Below, piece by piece: positions 46,398-55,568 of a DNA stretch of 64,000 nucleotides. The notes under the pieces are model-generated. The model was given only the letters and a program-made list of their open reading frames with translations, did no database searches and was not told the origin of the DNA. Source of the DNA: Thioalkalivibrio sp. ALE14. GTDB lineage: Bacteria; Pseudomonadota; Gammaproteobacteria; Ectothiorhodospirales; Ectothiorhodospiraceae. Position numbers and translations under genes: made by a program. The stretch covers positions 300,792 through 364,791 of the forward strand of contig NZ_AQXY01000031.1 of assembly GCF_000376845.1 (NCBI RefSeq), written 5' to 3'. Position 1 is the first letter of the stretch. Every line of letters starts with the position of its first letter.

Positions 46398-47531
46398 ATG
46401 CTTCGCATCGCAGCGGTGTTGCTGAGCCTGGTGTTGCTGGGCCTCGTGCTGCTTGCCGGCTACATCGGCGCCCAAAGTTTGGAGGCGACGCGCGTGCTCC
46501 AGGACATCGAGGCCGGCGCGGGCCCGAGCGCGCTGAAGGACCGCACGCCCGAACCCACGCGCGAAACGCTTACGCTAGAGACAGAAGAAGGAAATATCGC
46601 GGCCGACCTCTATCACCCCCGGCAGGATGTGGGAGCCCGCATCGTCCTCGTTCCGGGCTTCACGCCACAGGGCAAGGACGACCTCCGGCTGGTGCAACTC
46701 GCCACTACGCTGGCGCGGGCACGCTTCCTGGTGCTGGTGCCCGACCTGCAGGGCACGAAAGACCTCAGTGTGCGCCCCGAGGATGCCGCTGCCATCGGTG
46801 ATGCCGCGGCCCTTCTGTCCCGTCTGGATGTGGAGCGCGCAGCCGATGAACAAGACGTGGGGGTCGCGGCGATCTCTTATGCCGTGGGCCTGGCGGTGCT
46901 CGCAACGCTAACGCCCGAGGGCGAGGAGGCCATCGACTTCCTGGTCGGGATCGGGGGCTACTACGACACGGAGAACGTCATTACCTTCGCCACCACCGGG
47001 GGCTTCCAGGCGCCCGGGTCGGACCACTGGCAGACGCGGATGCCCGATCCGCTGGCGAAGTGGATCTTCCTGCGCGGCAACCTGCACGTGCTCGATAGGC
47101 GCGAAGACCGCGCCATACTCGAAGAGATCGCCCGCCGCCGCATCACCGACCCGGAGGCCGCCATCGACGACGTGGCCGACGCACTCGGGGACGAGGGGCA
47201 AAGCCTGCTGGCGCTCATCCTGAACGACGACCGCGAACGCGTGCCGGAGCTCCTGGGCGATCTGCCGGCCAGCGCGTGGCAGGCCATCGAAACCCTGTCC
47301 CTCGCCGGCCGCGATCTCTCGCACCTTTCCGACCGCGTCCTGCTGATCCACGGCCGGGACGACGCCATGATCCCGCACACCGAAAGCGAGCGCCTCGCCC
47401 GTGCCATCGGCGAGGCCGACCTGCACTTGATCGACGGCTTTTCCCACATCGACCCGCAAGGCGTGGGGCTTATCGGCCAGTGGCAGCTCATCCGCGCAGT
47501 GGCGGACCTGATCGCGCGGCGGTCGAATTGA
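46398..47531 (+). CDS. Signal-anchored alpha/beta hydrolase
   Basis: A 377-residue protein with a hydrophobic N-terminal segment (about 4-24), then a hydrolase domain: RIVLVPGFTPQGKDDLRLVQ (oxyanion strand), VGVAAISYAVGLAVLATL carrying the serine in AISYA rather than the usual GxSxG, then VLLIHGRDDAMIPHTES (acid) and DGFSHIDPQG (histidine). Substrate unknown. The open frame continues 800 bases upstream, but ATG at 46398 with GGGAG is the start of the hydrophobic leader. Confidence 0.8.
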   Translation: MLRIAAVLLSLVLLGLVLLAGYIGAQSLEATRVLQDIEAGAGPSALKDRTPEPTRETLTLETEEGNIAADLYHPRQDVGARIVLVPGFTPQGKDDLRLVQLATTLARARFLVLVPDLQGTKDLSVRPEDAAAIGDAAALLSRLDVERAADEQDVGVAAISYAVGLAVLATLTPEGEEAIDFLVGIGGYYDTENVITFATTGGFQAPGSDHWQTRMPDPLAKWIFLRGNLHVLDRREDRAILEEIARRRITDPEAAIDDVADALGDEGQSLLALILNDDRERVPELLGDLPASAWQAIETLSLAGRDLSHLSDRVLLIHGRDDAMIPHTESERLARAIGEADLHLIDGFSHIDPQGVGLIGQWQLIRAVADLIARRSN

Positions 47532-47577
47532 CCCTGTGGATGGTAACGAGGTCCGCCCCGATATCCGTTGCTGGGTG

Positions 47578-49008
47578 TCAGACAGCGGCTTCCCGGGCCA
47601 TTGCGCCAAGACGAGCCAGAGCGCGTTCGAGCCTCGCATCCCAGGGCTGGGCACAGTTCAGGCGCACGTGGTGACGGAATTTTCCGGAAGGCGAAAAAAG
47701 TGGGCCCGGCGCGATACTGATCCCCTCGTCCAGCGCTCGGCGGTAAAGCGCCAGCGCATCCACTGCCTCCGGGAGCTCCAGCCAGAGTACGAAACCACCC
47801 GTGGGCCGGGTCTGGCGTGTCCCGGGCGGGAAATACCGGGCCACCGCCCGGCTCACACGATCCACCGCGCGGGCGTAGTCTCCCCGCACTCGGCGCAGGT
47901 AGCGATCATAGCCGCCGCGCTCCAGAAAATCGGCCACCGCGAACCCCGGCCAGGCGGGCGTGGAAGAGCTGCCGGAGTACTTGAGGTACTCCACCCGGTC
48001 ACGGAAGCGCCCGGGCACCGCCCACCCGACCCGCAACCCTGGCGACAGGGTCTTGGAGAAAGAGCCGCAGTAGAGCACCCCGCCCCGGGTCTCGAACGCC
48101 CGTGCCGCCCACGGCCGGGGCGCCTCGAAGGCCAGATCTCCGTACACGTCGTCCTCGATCAGAGGCACGCCGCGGTCCTCCAGTAGCTCCACCAGAGCAC
48201 GCTTGCGCTCGTCGCTGGCGCGATGCCCCAGTGGATTGCCAAAGTTTGGCATCAGCAAGGCGGCCTTCACCGGCCATTGATCCAGCGCCAGGGCCATGGC
48301 CTCGGGCGCAATGCCTTCGTCCGGATCGGTTGGGATCTCCAGTGCCCGCAACCCCAGGGCCTCGATCGCCTGCAGCAGGCCGTAGAAGGTGGGCGACTCG
48401 ATCGCCACCACGTCACCGGGCTCCGTCACCGCCCGCAACGAGAGCGCCAGCGCTTCCTGCGCACCATTGGTGACGACCACCTCCTCCGGCGTGATCTGGC
48501 AACCGGCATCCGCCATACGCCGCGCAATCTGCTGGCGCAGCTCGTACGGCCCGGGCGGAAACGCGTAATCCAGCTCCCGACCACCCCAGCGCGCCGGGAC
48601 CCCGGCAAAGGCTCGCCGCAGACCGCGCGCGGGCAGGAAATCCGAGTGTGGAACCGCGGCACCCAGCTGGACCATGCCGGGCTCCCCGGCCGCCTGAACC
48701 ACCCGCAGCACCAGCGCCTGACTGGTCACCGGCACCGGTTCATTAGCGGGACTGGAGGGCGCCGGACGCTCCGGTGGTTCCCAGGGGTGACGACGCACGT
48801 AATAGCCCGAACGGGGCCGGGCCTCGATCAGGCCGCGGTCCTCCAGCAGATGTTCGGCGGCCACCACCGTGGACACACTCACCCCGAACTGGGCCGCGAG
48901 CTTACGGACCCCGGGCAACCGGTCACCGGGCCCGTGAACGCCCGCCTCGATCGCCGCCTCAAGCGCCCTGGCCACGGCCTCGTAGCGATGCCCCACCGGC
49001 CCTTCCAT
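47578..49008 (-). CDS. MocR/PdxR-type GntR-aminotransferase regulator
   Basis: A 476-residue protein. Residues ~5-72 form a GntR winged helix (GDRLPGVRKLAAQFGVSVST then RPRSGYYVRR). After a linker, a full aminotransferase class I-like domain (about 110-470) carries the PLP lysine in SFSKTLSPGLRVGW, with PNFGNPLG and DDVYGDL around the cofactor. MocR regulators use PLP or its amino-acid adducts as signal. It is divergent from the glycine methyltransferase gene, its likely target. ATG at 49008 is preceded by GGAGG at eight bases. Confidence 0.9.
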   Translation of the reverse strand: MEGPVGHRYEAVARALEAAIEAGVHGPGDRLPGVRKLAAQFGVSVSTVVAAEHLLEDRGLIEARPRSGYYVRRHPWEPPERPAPSSPANEPVPVTSQALVLRVVQAAGEPGMVQLGAAVPHSDFLPARGLRRAFAGVPARWGGRELDYAFPPGPYELRQQIARRMADAGCQITPEEVVVTNGAQEALALSLRAVTEPGDVVAIESPTFYGLLQAIEALGLRALEIPTDPDEGIAPEAMALALDQWPVKAALLMPNFGNPLGHRASDERKRALVELLEDRGVPLIEDDVYGDLAFEAPRPWAARAFETRGGVLYCGSFSKTLSPGLRVGWAVPGRFRDRVEYLKYSGSSSTPAWPGFAVADFLERGGYDRYLRRVRGDYARAVDRVSRAVARYFPPGTRQTRPTGGFVLWLELPEAVDALALYRRALDEGISIAPGPLFSPSGKFRHHVRLNCAQPWDARLERALARLGAMAREAAV

Positions 49009-49053
49009 CACAGTTACCTCCCGAAGCGACCGGCACAGTTATGAAAACTGCGT

Positions 49054-49091
49054 ATCTGTACCGGTTCATTCGCAACTCTACTGCATCTGTA
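49054..49091. promoter_or_regulatory. Direct-repeat candidate operator for the MocR regulator
   Basis: ATCTGTA occurs at 49054-49060 and again at 49085-49091, 31 bases (three helical turns) apart, in the 153-bp gap between the MocR gene and the methyltransferase gene. MocR regulators commonly bind direct repeats arranged this way. Confidence 0.5.
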
Positions 49092-49161
49092 TGGATGGGC
49101 AGGCCCCACGTAGGCTGTATCGGTATCAGCGGCGCGCTGCCGCGCAACCAAGGAGCACTGC

Positions 49162-49932
49162 ATGAGTATTCAGAACCTCGACACCGGGAACCAGTATGGC
49201 CAGTACACCGCCGACTTTGTCGACTACTGGGACGACCTGGTCGGCTGGGAAGGCCGCACGGAATCCGAAGGCGGTTTCTACGAGCGGCTGGTGAAGAACG
49301 CCGGCGGCCGCGAAGTCGCCGACGTCGCCTGCGGCACCGGCTTCAACGCGATCAACCTGGCCCGTTCCGGTCTCGTCGTCACCGCCACCGACGGTTCCGA
49401 GAACATGCTGGCCAAAACGCGCGAAAACGCGCAGCGCCTCGGGGTCACCTTTGCCCACACCCAGGTGGCGGACTGGGTACAGCTGGACCGGCAATTGGGC
49501 GAAGAGCGCTTCGACGCGCTGGTGTGCCTGGGCAACTCGTTTACCCACCTGTTCGACCACGAGGCCCGACGCGACGCGATGCACGCCTTCTTCCGGGCGC
49601 TGCGTCCCGGCGGAATGATCATCCTGGATCACCGCAACTACGATTCGATGCTCGACAACGGCTTCAGCTCGACACACCAGCACTACTACACTGGCAAGGG
49701 CGTGGATGCCTATCCCGGCGAACTCAACCGCCAGCTCGCGCGTTTCGAGTACAAGTTCCCGGATGGGGCTCACTTCCAGCTCAACATGTATCCGCTGCGC
49801 CAGGACTACGTCTCCCACCTGCTGGAAGACGCGGGCTTCATTAACGTTTCCCGCTTCGGCGACTTCGCCAGCCCCTACGAGCGCGACAACGTCGACTTCA
49901 TCCAGCAGGTTGCCTACCGCCCACGCAGCTAA
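49162..49932 (+). CDS. Glycine/sarcosine N-methyltransferase-like enzyme
   Basis: A 256-residue SAM methyltransferase: VADVACGTGFNAINLARSG (motif I), VTATDGSENMLAKTRENA, and then CLGNSFTHLFDHEARRD, GGMIILDHRNYDSMLDNGF and SSTHQHYYTGKGV, which closely follow the glycine-sarcosine methyltransferase of halophilic Ectothiorhodospira. That enzyme turns glycine into sarcosine and dimethylglycine, the first steps to glycine betaine. The partner enzyme for the last step is not in the window. It is divergent from the MocR gene. Confidence 0.78.
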   Translation: MSIQNLDTGNQYGQYTADFVDYWDDLVGWEGRTESEGGFYERLVKNAGGREVADVACGTGFNAINLARSGLVVTATDGSENMLAKTRENAQRLGVTFAHTQVADWVQLDRQLGEERFDALVCLGNSFTHLFDHEARRDAMHAFFRALRPGGMIILDHRNYDSMLDNGFSSTHQHYYTGKGVDAYPGELNRQLARFEYKFPDGAHFQLNMYPLRQDYVSHLLEDAGFINVSRFGDFASPYERDNVDFIQQVAYRPRS

Positions 49933-50095
49933 TTCCCGGCGGCACCGCCACCCCCTACCGGGACCCCACCCGCCCCGGGCCGCACAGGCGGCTCGGGGCT
50001 TTCGGCCGTTTCGGCGTTCGGGGAAGCCGCCACGACGACGAGCGCGCATTCACCGCGCCCCGGCCGCAGGCATTCGATATCCCGCATCCCGGAAA

Positions 50096-50122
50096 GTGAC
50101 CCCGCCGGGGTCAAACCTTGCC
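50096..50122. repeat. 27-bp direct repeat, left copy
   Basis: Begins GTGACCCCGCCGGGGTCAAA and is identical over 27 bases to 50756-50782. The right copy lies exactly where the YaiI-like frame is broken. Confidence 0.75.
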
Positions 50123-50214
50123 CTTTGCCTCCCAGCCAGCTCCACGCTTCAAGGTTTTCCGCTCTTCGCCGTTACCCGGGGTGAGTCACCCAATCACCCC
50201 GACGCGAAGGTGGG

Positions 50215-50424
50215 TTGCCTGTGCGAACGAACCGCCACTTCCCGGAGGCTGCGGACCTGTTGCAGGTTTCCCTGCCGCATGCCAGGGCCTCCTCCAATTC
50301 CAGTGACGTCTCCCGCCGCTCGGAGTACCGGACCGAACGTTCCAGGACGTGTAGCCTGGCCGACGCGGAACTCCTGCGACTGGCCACGGAGACCCTGCAA
50401 CTGATCCGCCAGCTGCGGATTTGA
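50215..50424 (+). pseudogene. Possible remnant of an excisionase-type HTH antitoxin
   Basis: A 69-codon frame from a TTG without good ribosome site. FPEAADLLQVSLPHARA looks like the helix-turn-helix of excisionase-type antitoxins, and ADAELLRLATETLQLIRQL like a C-terminal helix, but the middle is not protein-like. No toxin is adjacent. Confidence 0.25.
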
Positions 50425-50517
50425 GCCACTCTGGCTTACCCCAACCCCCTGCGTCGACCGGTGATCATCCGCCGGGAAGAAGCGCGTTGATGTACGTGCC
50501 AGTCCGCCTGCCGCAGG

Positions 50518-50762
50518 CTACTTCGCGTTCTGCGCGAGCCAGCGGTCCAGGGCATTGCCGAAGGCCTGACGGTCGCGCGGGCCCATGGCCGCGGGGCCGC
50601 CGGTCTCGACCCCGCTGGAGCGCAGGGTGTCCATGAAATCGCGCATGCTGAGGCGTTCGCGGATGTTGTCGCGGGTGTAAAGCTCCCCGCGCGGGTTCAG
50701 CGCCTGACCGCCCTTCTCGATCACCTCCGCGGCCAGCGGGATGTCGGCGGTAATGGTGACCC
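50518..50762 (-). pseudogene. YaiI/DUF188 family protein, 5' half missing
   Basis: The C-terminal ~80 residues are clear: [40 protein letters not shown], then [20 protein letters not shown]. Upstream of GGVTITAD, where family members have another ~70 residues, the sequence becomes the repeat hairpin at 50777-50822, and no start is usable. The break is therefore at or by repeat insertion. Confidence 0.8.
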
Positions 50763-50782
50763 CGCCGGGGTCAAACCTTGCC
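50756..50782. repeat. 27-bp direct repeat, right copy
   Basis: Identical to 50096-50122. It runs from the broken end of the YaiI-like frame into the palindrome at 50777. Confidence 0.75.
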
Positions 50783-50822
50783 TTTTGCCCTCCGCCGGAA
50801 ACTTGCAGAGGCAAAAGGCAAG
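50777..50822. repeat. REP-like palindrome (CTTGCCTTTTGCC family)
   Basis: CTTGCCTTTTGCC at 50777-50789 pairs perfectly with 50810-50822. A relative lies at 52755-52797, half-copies at 50115 and 58448. This resembles the repeats mobilised by REP-associated tyrosine transposases; none is encoded here. Confidence 0.65.
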
Positions 50823-50957
50823 CTCTGAGCCCATAGCTCACCAGGTGGCGTGACCCAAACCAACGAGTCTCGGGCAAACCCGGGGCGGTTCAGTGTCCGA
50901 AATCGCCTGACCACTACACCTCTTCTTTTGTTTTTCCACACGTCGTCGCGCCACGCG

Positions 50958-51377
50958 TCATGCGGCGGGCGCGCCTCCTCCGCGGACGAGCTCGGTCAGC
51001 GCATTCAGGGCGTCGCTGGCCGTGAAGATCCCCAGGAACCGGCCATCTTCATCGTTGACGATCACGCTGCCCACCTTGTTTTCCGACATTGCATACGCCA
51101 CCTGGTCCAGAGGCGTGGTCGCCGTCACCGTCAGCGGGTCGGCCGCCATGATGTCGGAGGCCCGCACCTGATTGATCTCGGTGAGCGGCAAGCCCAGAAC
51201 CACGCGGACCTCGCGGTCACTGACCAGCCCCACCACCGACTCACCGCGCACGACCGGAAGATGGCGCACGCCATGCCGCTCCATCAACGCCCGCAGCTCG
51301 TCGATCGCCATATCTTCGTTGGCAGTGACGGGGTCGGGGGTGGTGAACTCCTCCACCGGTACATTCATCGACGTCAT
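50958..51377 (-). CDS. Two-CBS-domain protein
   Basis: A 139-residue protein made of a tandem CBS pair (about 10-65 and 75-130): DPVTANEDMAIDELRALMER, HLPVVRGESVVGLVSDREV, DPLTVTATTPLDQVAYAMSE and GSVIVNDEDGRFLGIFTASD. CBS pairs bind adenine nucleotides and act as energy sensors or regulatory subunits. It lies 132 bp downstream of the site-2 protease gene on the same strand, which has its own CBS pair. AAAGGAG precedes the ATG. Confidence 0.88.
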   Translation of the reverse strand: MTSMNVPVEEFTTPDPVTANEDMAIDELRALMERHGVRHLPVVRGESVVGLVSDREVRVVLGLPLTEINQVRASDIMAADPLTVTATTPLDQVAYAMSENKVGSVIVNDEDGRFLGIFTASDALNALTELVRGGGAPAA

Positions 51378-51509
51378 GTCCAGCACTCCTTTGATTGCTG
51401 CAGCCCACGGTATCAGATACACGCGAGCGTATCGGGCCCGGCCCTTCCCAAGGTGATGCGTCCCTGTGCAGTTGGCCTTCCATGGCTGCCCCCCTTTGTC
51501 TCCCTGGTT

Positions 51510-52634
51510 CTAGCGCTTGACCTCCATGTGGATCTCGATGGTGCGCAGGAGCTTCTGGCGGTCGATCCAGCCAATGGCCCGGCCGGATGCCTCCAGCACC
51601 GGGATCTGGTTGAGGTTGTGCTCACTCATGAGCTGCAGGATCTCCTCGGCCTGCGTATCCGGCGCAACCTGTCTCAGCGAATCCGCGGGGGTCATGATGT
51701 CGGCGATCCGGGTGGTCGCCCACCGCTCCCGCGGCACCTTGCGGCTGTCGCTCAAGGTCACCAGCCCCTGCACCCGCTCTGGCTCGCCGACCAGAAAGGA
51801 GCGGCGCCCATCCGGCAGGACGCCCTGGTCGATCCACTCCTGGATGGACGCATCCGGGCTGACGAAGGGCGGCTCCGGATCGGCCAGATCCCGCGCGCGG
51901 ACACCCGCCAGCCGGTCGCGCATCTCGTACATCCGCCCCTGCCCTTCGGCCATGGTCAGCAGGAACCAGGCGATCAGCATGATCCAGACGCCGCCGATCA
52001 GGTTGCCGATCACTACGAGATTCCAGAAACCGAAGCCGAACAGGAGGAACGCCACCATCCGTCCGCCCCAGACTGCGGCCGCCACCGCCTTGCGCGGGTC
52101 GCCGGTGATCTTCCACACCAGCGCCCGGAACACCCGTCCCCCGTCCAGCGGAAAACCGGGGATGAGGTTGAATACCGCCACCACCAGATTGATGAACGCC
52201 AGCCAGCCCAGCGCCACCGACACCGGCTCGTACCAACCGGAGGCGATCTGCGCGAGCCCCCCGAAGGTCAGCGCCAGGCCCACACTGACTGCTGGCCCGG
52301 CAATCGCGATCCAGAACTCGTCGTCCGCGCGCTCGGCGTCCCTTCCCATCTGGGCCAGCCCGCCGAAGATGAACAAGGTGATCGATTCCACCGGCACACC
52401 CCGTCGGATGGCCACCACGCTGTGGCCCAGCTCATGGGCCAGAATGGAGGCAAAGAACAACAGGGCCGTCACCACCGCGGTACCCACCACCATCGGCAGC
52501 GTCCACTCCGGAAACTGGTAGTGGAAGCCGGTGCTCATGGTCGCCAGCAGTAGCAGGAGGATGAACACCCAGCTCACGTGGATCTGGATGCGGATACCGC
52601 TGATGTGGCCGAGGACCAGGACCGTCTTGAACAT
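51510..52634 (-). CDS. Site-2 protease (M50) with C-terminal CBS pair
   Basis: A 374-residue membrane metalloprotease. About six transmembrane helices carry the zinc motif ILAHELGHSVVAIRRG (HELGH) and the third ligand in NLIPGFPLDGGRVFRA. Two CBS domains follow (about 245-365, ending IPVLEASGRAIGWIDRQKLL). This S2P/SpoIVFB-like group cuts within the membrane; CBS domains in SpoIVFB bind ATP and control access. The target is unknown. AAGGAG is eight bases before the ATG at 52634. Confidence 0.93.
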   Translation of the reverse strand: MFKTVLVLGHISGIRIQIHVSWVFILLLLLATMSTGFHYQFPEWTLPMVVGTAVVTALLFFASILAHELGHSVVAIRRGVPVESITLFIFGGLAQMGRDAERADDEFWIAIAGPAVSVGLALTFGGLAQIASGWYEPVSVALGWLAFINLVVAVFNLIPGFPLDGGRVFRALVWKITGDPRKAVAAAVWGGRMVAFLLFGFGFWNLVVIGNLIGGVWIMLIAWFLLTMAEGQGRMYEMRDRLAGVRARDLADPEPPFVSPDASIQEWIDQGVLPDGRRSFLVGEPERVQGLVTLSDSRKVPRERWATTRIADIMTPADSLRQVAPDTQAEEILQLMSEHNLNQIPVLEASGRAIGWIDRQKLLRTIEIHMEVKR

Positions 52635-52754
52635 ACTTCCGCTCCTTGCAAGGGGGAGCGGCCCCGTATCGAACAGCCAGGACCACCTGACATCCATTAT
52701 GTGGCCCCGCGGCACCGCCCGCACAGGAGAGAGACCCCCGACGCCGGGTTCAGA

Positions 52755-52797
52755 CCTTGCCTTGTGCTCACAAAAACCGGACGGGGAAAAGGCAAGG
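52755..52797. repeat. REP-like palindrome, second copy
   Basis: CCTTGCCTT at 52755-52763 pairs with AAGGCAAGG at 52789-52797. It is related to the hairpin at 50777, with the same TTCAGACC/GTCAAACC-type flank. Confidence 0.55.
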
Positions 52798-52880
52798 GCT
52801 GAAGGTAGACCCCATTTTCTTGCGCGGGACCCCGACGTGTGCGCGGAAACCTGGTCCGGCCCCGTCAGACCGTCAACAAA

Positions 52881-55568
52881 TCAGGAGTGTCCTTTTCTTC
52901 GCGTGTCTTCGGCCGCGGGGTCTCCTCCCAGGTCCCCGAGTGCTGCCTGAAGGGTCTGCACGATCTCGCGCTCATCCTTGCCGTAGGCATCAACCGAAAT
53001 CGGCTCGCCAATGACCACGCGCACCTTCTTGCCAGGCCGCGGGAACACCCGGCCCGGGGCCATAACCTCGCGGGTGCCCTCGATCCATACCGGCACCACG
53101 GGCACGGGCTGTGCTGCGAGCACCAGCCCAATGCCGGGCCGCAGGCGCTGGAGATCACCGTCCGGGGAACGCTGCCCTTCCGGAAACCAGACCAGGCTGT
53201 GGCCACGCTGCACCGTCGCAGCGGCCTGCAGGAGACTGCGCCGCGGTGCCGCGGCGGGATCGACCGGCAGAATACGCGCAATGCGACTGAACGCGCGGGA
53301 GAACCGGTTGGAAAACAGATAGGCCTCCAGACCCGCCCAGTACAGCGCCTCCAGCTGCCGCGTGCTGAACGCCGGCAGCAACGCCAGCGGGTCCACGAAG
53401 CTCAGATGGCGCGGCGCAATGATATGGGGACCCGCGTCTGGCCCCGGGAGACGGCCCCGCACCTCCACGCGCATCAACAGACGGGCCAGCAACCGCGTAG
53501 ACCCAAGGAGCAGACGTCCGGCCACCCGGCCGGCCGATCCCGGCGGTTCCAGCGCCCTCTGCTGGACATCTTCAAGGAAAGCCTCGGGATCCTGGAGCTG
53601 CTGCTTGAGCTCCCCTCGCCCTTCCTTCGCCTCCGCGGCTCCGGCCGCCTCCTTCAGCAGGTCACGCACCGTTTCCACGCGCTCGATCGCCGAATCGTCG
53701 AGGTCGATGGCGGCGCGATCCTCCAGCGCAAGCGTCAGATCCACCCAGTTGAGCGAATCGATCCCGAGTTCGTCTGCCAGCATGCTGTCCGGCGTCAGAC
53801 GCAGGTCATGAAACCGTTCGGCAAGATAGGTCCATGTCTGCTCCGCCGCGGGATCCGAAAGCAGCTGCTGGTCTTCCGGCGCCCAGGATTCCGGCGAAAC
53901 CGGCTCCGGCCGCGCCTCGGAAACGGTGTCCTCCCGACCCAGCTCCTCGAACAGCTCTTCCAGCTTGTGCCGACGCAACTTGCCCAGACGCGTGCGCGGC
54001 AACGGGTCGAGCGCAACGCGCACCGTGCCCGGGCGATGATGGCTTGGCAGTTCCTTCGCCGCCCGGTTCACCGCCTCCTTCAGGCGCTTCTCGAGATCGT
54101 CGCCGGTCACCTCGCGCAGCAGACCCGATTCGGGCACAACGACAGCGGCCAGGCGATCTTCGTGCGCCAGAACCCCGGCCTCGCGTACGTCGTCGATCAT
54201 CTTCAACGCATCTTCCACCCGTTCCGGGTCAACGTTCTCGCCACCCGAGAGGACGATCATCGAAGATTCCCGCCCGTGCAGGTGCAGATAACCGTCATCG
54301 TCGATCTCGCCGGTATCGCCGGTGCGGTACCAGCCGTCTTCGTCCAGGGCTTCCTTGGTCTTGTCCGGCAGGTTCAGGTAGCCGGAGAACACGTTCGGCC
54401 CGCGCGCCATCACCTCGCCACGCCCGTCGCCAGACTGCGAATCGTCGATCTTGAGCTCGACCCCGGGCAACGGCAGACCGGCGGCCTCGATCTTGAGCCG
54501 ATCCGGCGGGTTGTAGGTCAGGATCGGGGAGGTCTCGCTGAGGCCGTAGCCGGTCGCCACGTCCCAGCCCAGCGCCTGCAGGTTGCGCGCCAGCTCCGGA
54601 TCGAGCGCCGACCCGCCAGCGACGACCAGCCGCAGGCGCGGGGCCAGGCGACTGTGCAGGCCCTTCAGCAGCCTCCGGCCGAGGTTGAGACCGAGCCGGC
54701 GGCGCGCCAGCCTGGAGACACCGATGATCCGCCGGAACACGAACGCCGCCAGCCCGCCGCGCCCCGCGACCCGATCTTCCAGGGCCTGCCACACGGCCTC
54801 GTACAACCGCGGCACCCCAAGCATCACCGTGGCCTCGCCCTCGCGAAGCGCGCGCACGATCTGCGGACCCACTAGCGAGAACGGCACGATGATCGTCGCG
54901 CCCAGGGTCAGCGGAATCAGGATGCCCACGGTAAATGGATACACGTGGTGAAACGGTAGGGGCACCAGCACCCGATCGCGATCGTCCGCGAGCTCCTGGT
55001 CGCACAACGCCTCCACGTTGCTGCTCAGGTTGGCATGCGTCAGCGGTACGCCCTTCGGCGGCCCCGTAGTACCAGAGGTATAGAAGATCGCCGCGATATC
55101 ATCCGGGCCCGCCACCGGGTCTGCCGGCTCCTTCGCAAGAAGCCCCTCCCAGGAATCCGCAGCATCGGCGTCCGCATCGAACAGGTAGGTGCGTACCTCG
55201 CCGAGGGCCTCGGGGAGCCGGTCCCTGAGCTTCGTGGTGGTGAAGATGAACCGCGGTGCGGAATCCGAAATCGCGTGGTCCAGGTCCTCGCGCGGCATCT
55301 GGGTATCCAGGGGCACCAGGACCGCACCGGCATTCATCACGCCCAGAGCCGACACCACCCACTCGGCGCTGTTGGGAGCCAGGATAAGGACCCGGTCGCC
55401 CTGCTCGACTCCGGCCTGCTGCAGCCCGGCCGCCAGGCGCCCCGCCCGTTCGAGCAGTTCCCCCCGCGAGAGGGCATCGGAGCCATCGCGGCTCATGGAG
55501 ACGACCGCGTCCTGGTCCTCGCGAACGGAACGGGAAGACAGCAGTTCCCCGATGGTTTGCGCGCTCAT
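52881..55568 (-). CDS. AMP-ligase / acyl-carrier / acyltransferase fusion
   Basis: An 895-residue three-domain protein. Residues ~10-510 form an adenylate-forming ligase (IFYTSGTTGPPKGVPLTH, then ATGYGLSETSPILTYN and YRTGDTGEIDDDGYLHLHGR). Residues ~555-625 are a carrier domain with the phosphopantetheine serine in LGIDSLNWVDL. Residues ~690-880 are a PlsC-type acyltransferase with HLSFVD (the HX4D motif) and FPEGQRSPDG. The protein should activate a fatty acid, load it on its carrier and transfer it to a lysolipid or other acceptor, like Aas but with a built-in carrier. Confidence 0.9.
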   Translation of the reverse strand: MSAQTIGELLSSRSVREDQDAVVSMSRDGSDALSRGELLERAGRLAAGLQQAGVEQGDRVLILAPNSAEWVVSALGVMNAGAVLVPLDTQMPREDLDHAISDSAPRFIFTTTKLRDRLPEALGEVRTYLFDADADAADSWEGLLAKEPADPVAGPDDIAAIFYTSGTTGPPKGVPLTHANLSSNVEALCDQELADDRDRVLVPLPFHHVYPFTVGILIPLTLGATIIVPFSLVGPQIVRALREGEATVMLGVPRLYEAVWQALEDRVAGRGGLAAFVFRRIIGVSRLARRRLGLNLGRRLLKGLHSRLAPRLRLVVAGGSALDPELARNLQALGWDVATGYGLSETSPILTYNPPDRLKIEAAGLPLPGVELKIDDSQSGDGRGEVMARGPNVFSGYLNLPDKTKEALDEDGWYRTGDTGEIDDDGYLHLHGRESSMIVLSGGENVDPERVEDALKMIDDVREAGVLAHEDRLAAVVVPESGLLREVTGDDLEKRLKEAVNRAAKELPSHHRPGTVRVALDPLPRTRLGKLRRHKLEELFEELGREDTVSEARPEPVSPESWAPEDQQLLSDPAAEQTWTYLAERFHDLRLTPDSMLADELGIDSLNWVDLTLALEDRAAIDLDDSAIERVETVRDLLKEAAGAAEAKEGRGELKQQLQDPEAFLEDVQQRALEPPGSAGRVAGRLLLGSTRLLARLLMRVEVRGRLPGPDAGPHIIAPRHLSFVDPLALLPAFSTRQLEALYWAGLEAYLFSNRFSRAFSRIARILPVDPAAAPRRSLLQAAATVQRGHSLVWFPEGQRSPDGDLQRLRPGIGLVLAAQPVPVVPVWIEGTREVMAPGRVFPRPGKKVRVVIGEPISVDAYGKDEREIVQTLQAALGDLGGDPAAEDTRRKGHS

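Larger units (their letters stand above)
49933..50517. other. 585-bp accessory gap with repeats and gene debris
   Basis: It contains one half of a 27-bp direct repeat (50096-50122) and a doubtful short frame at 50215. No secure gene is present. Confidence 0.5.
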
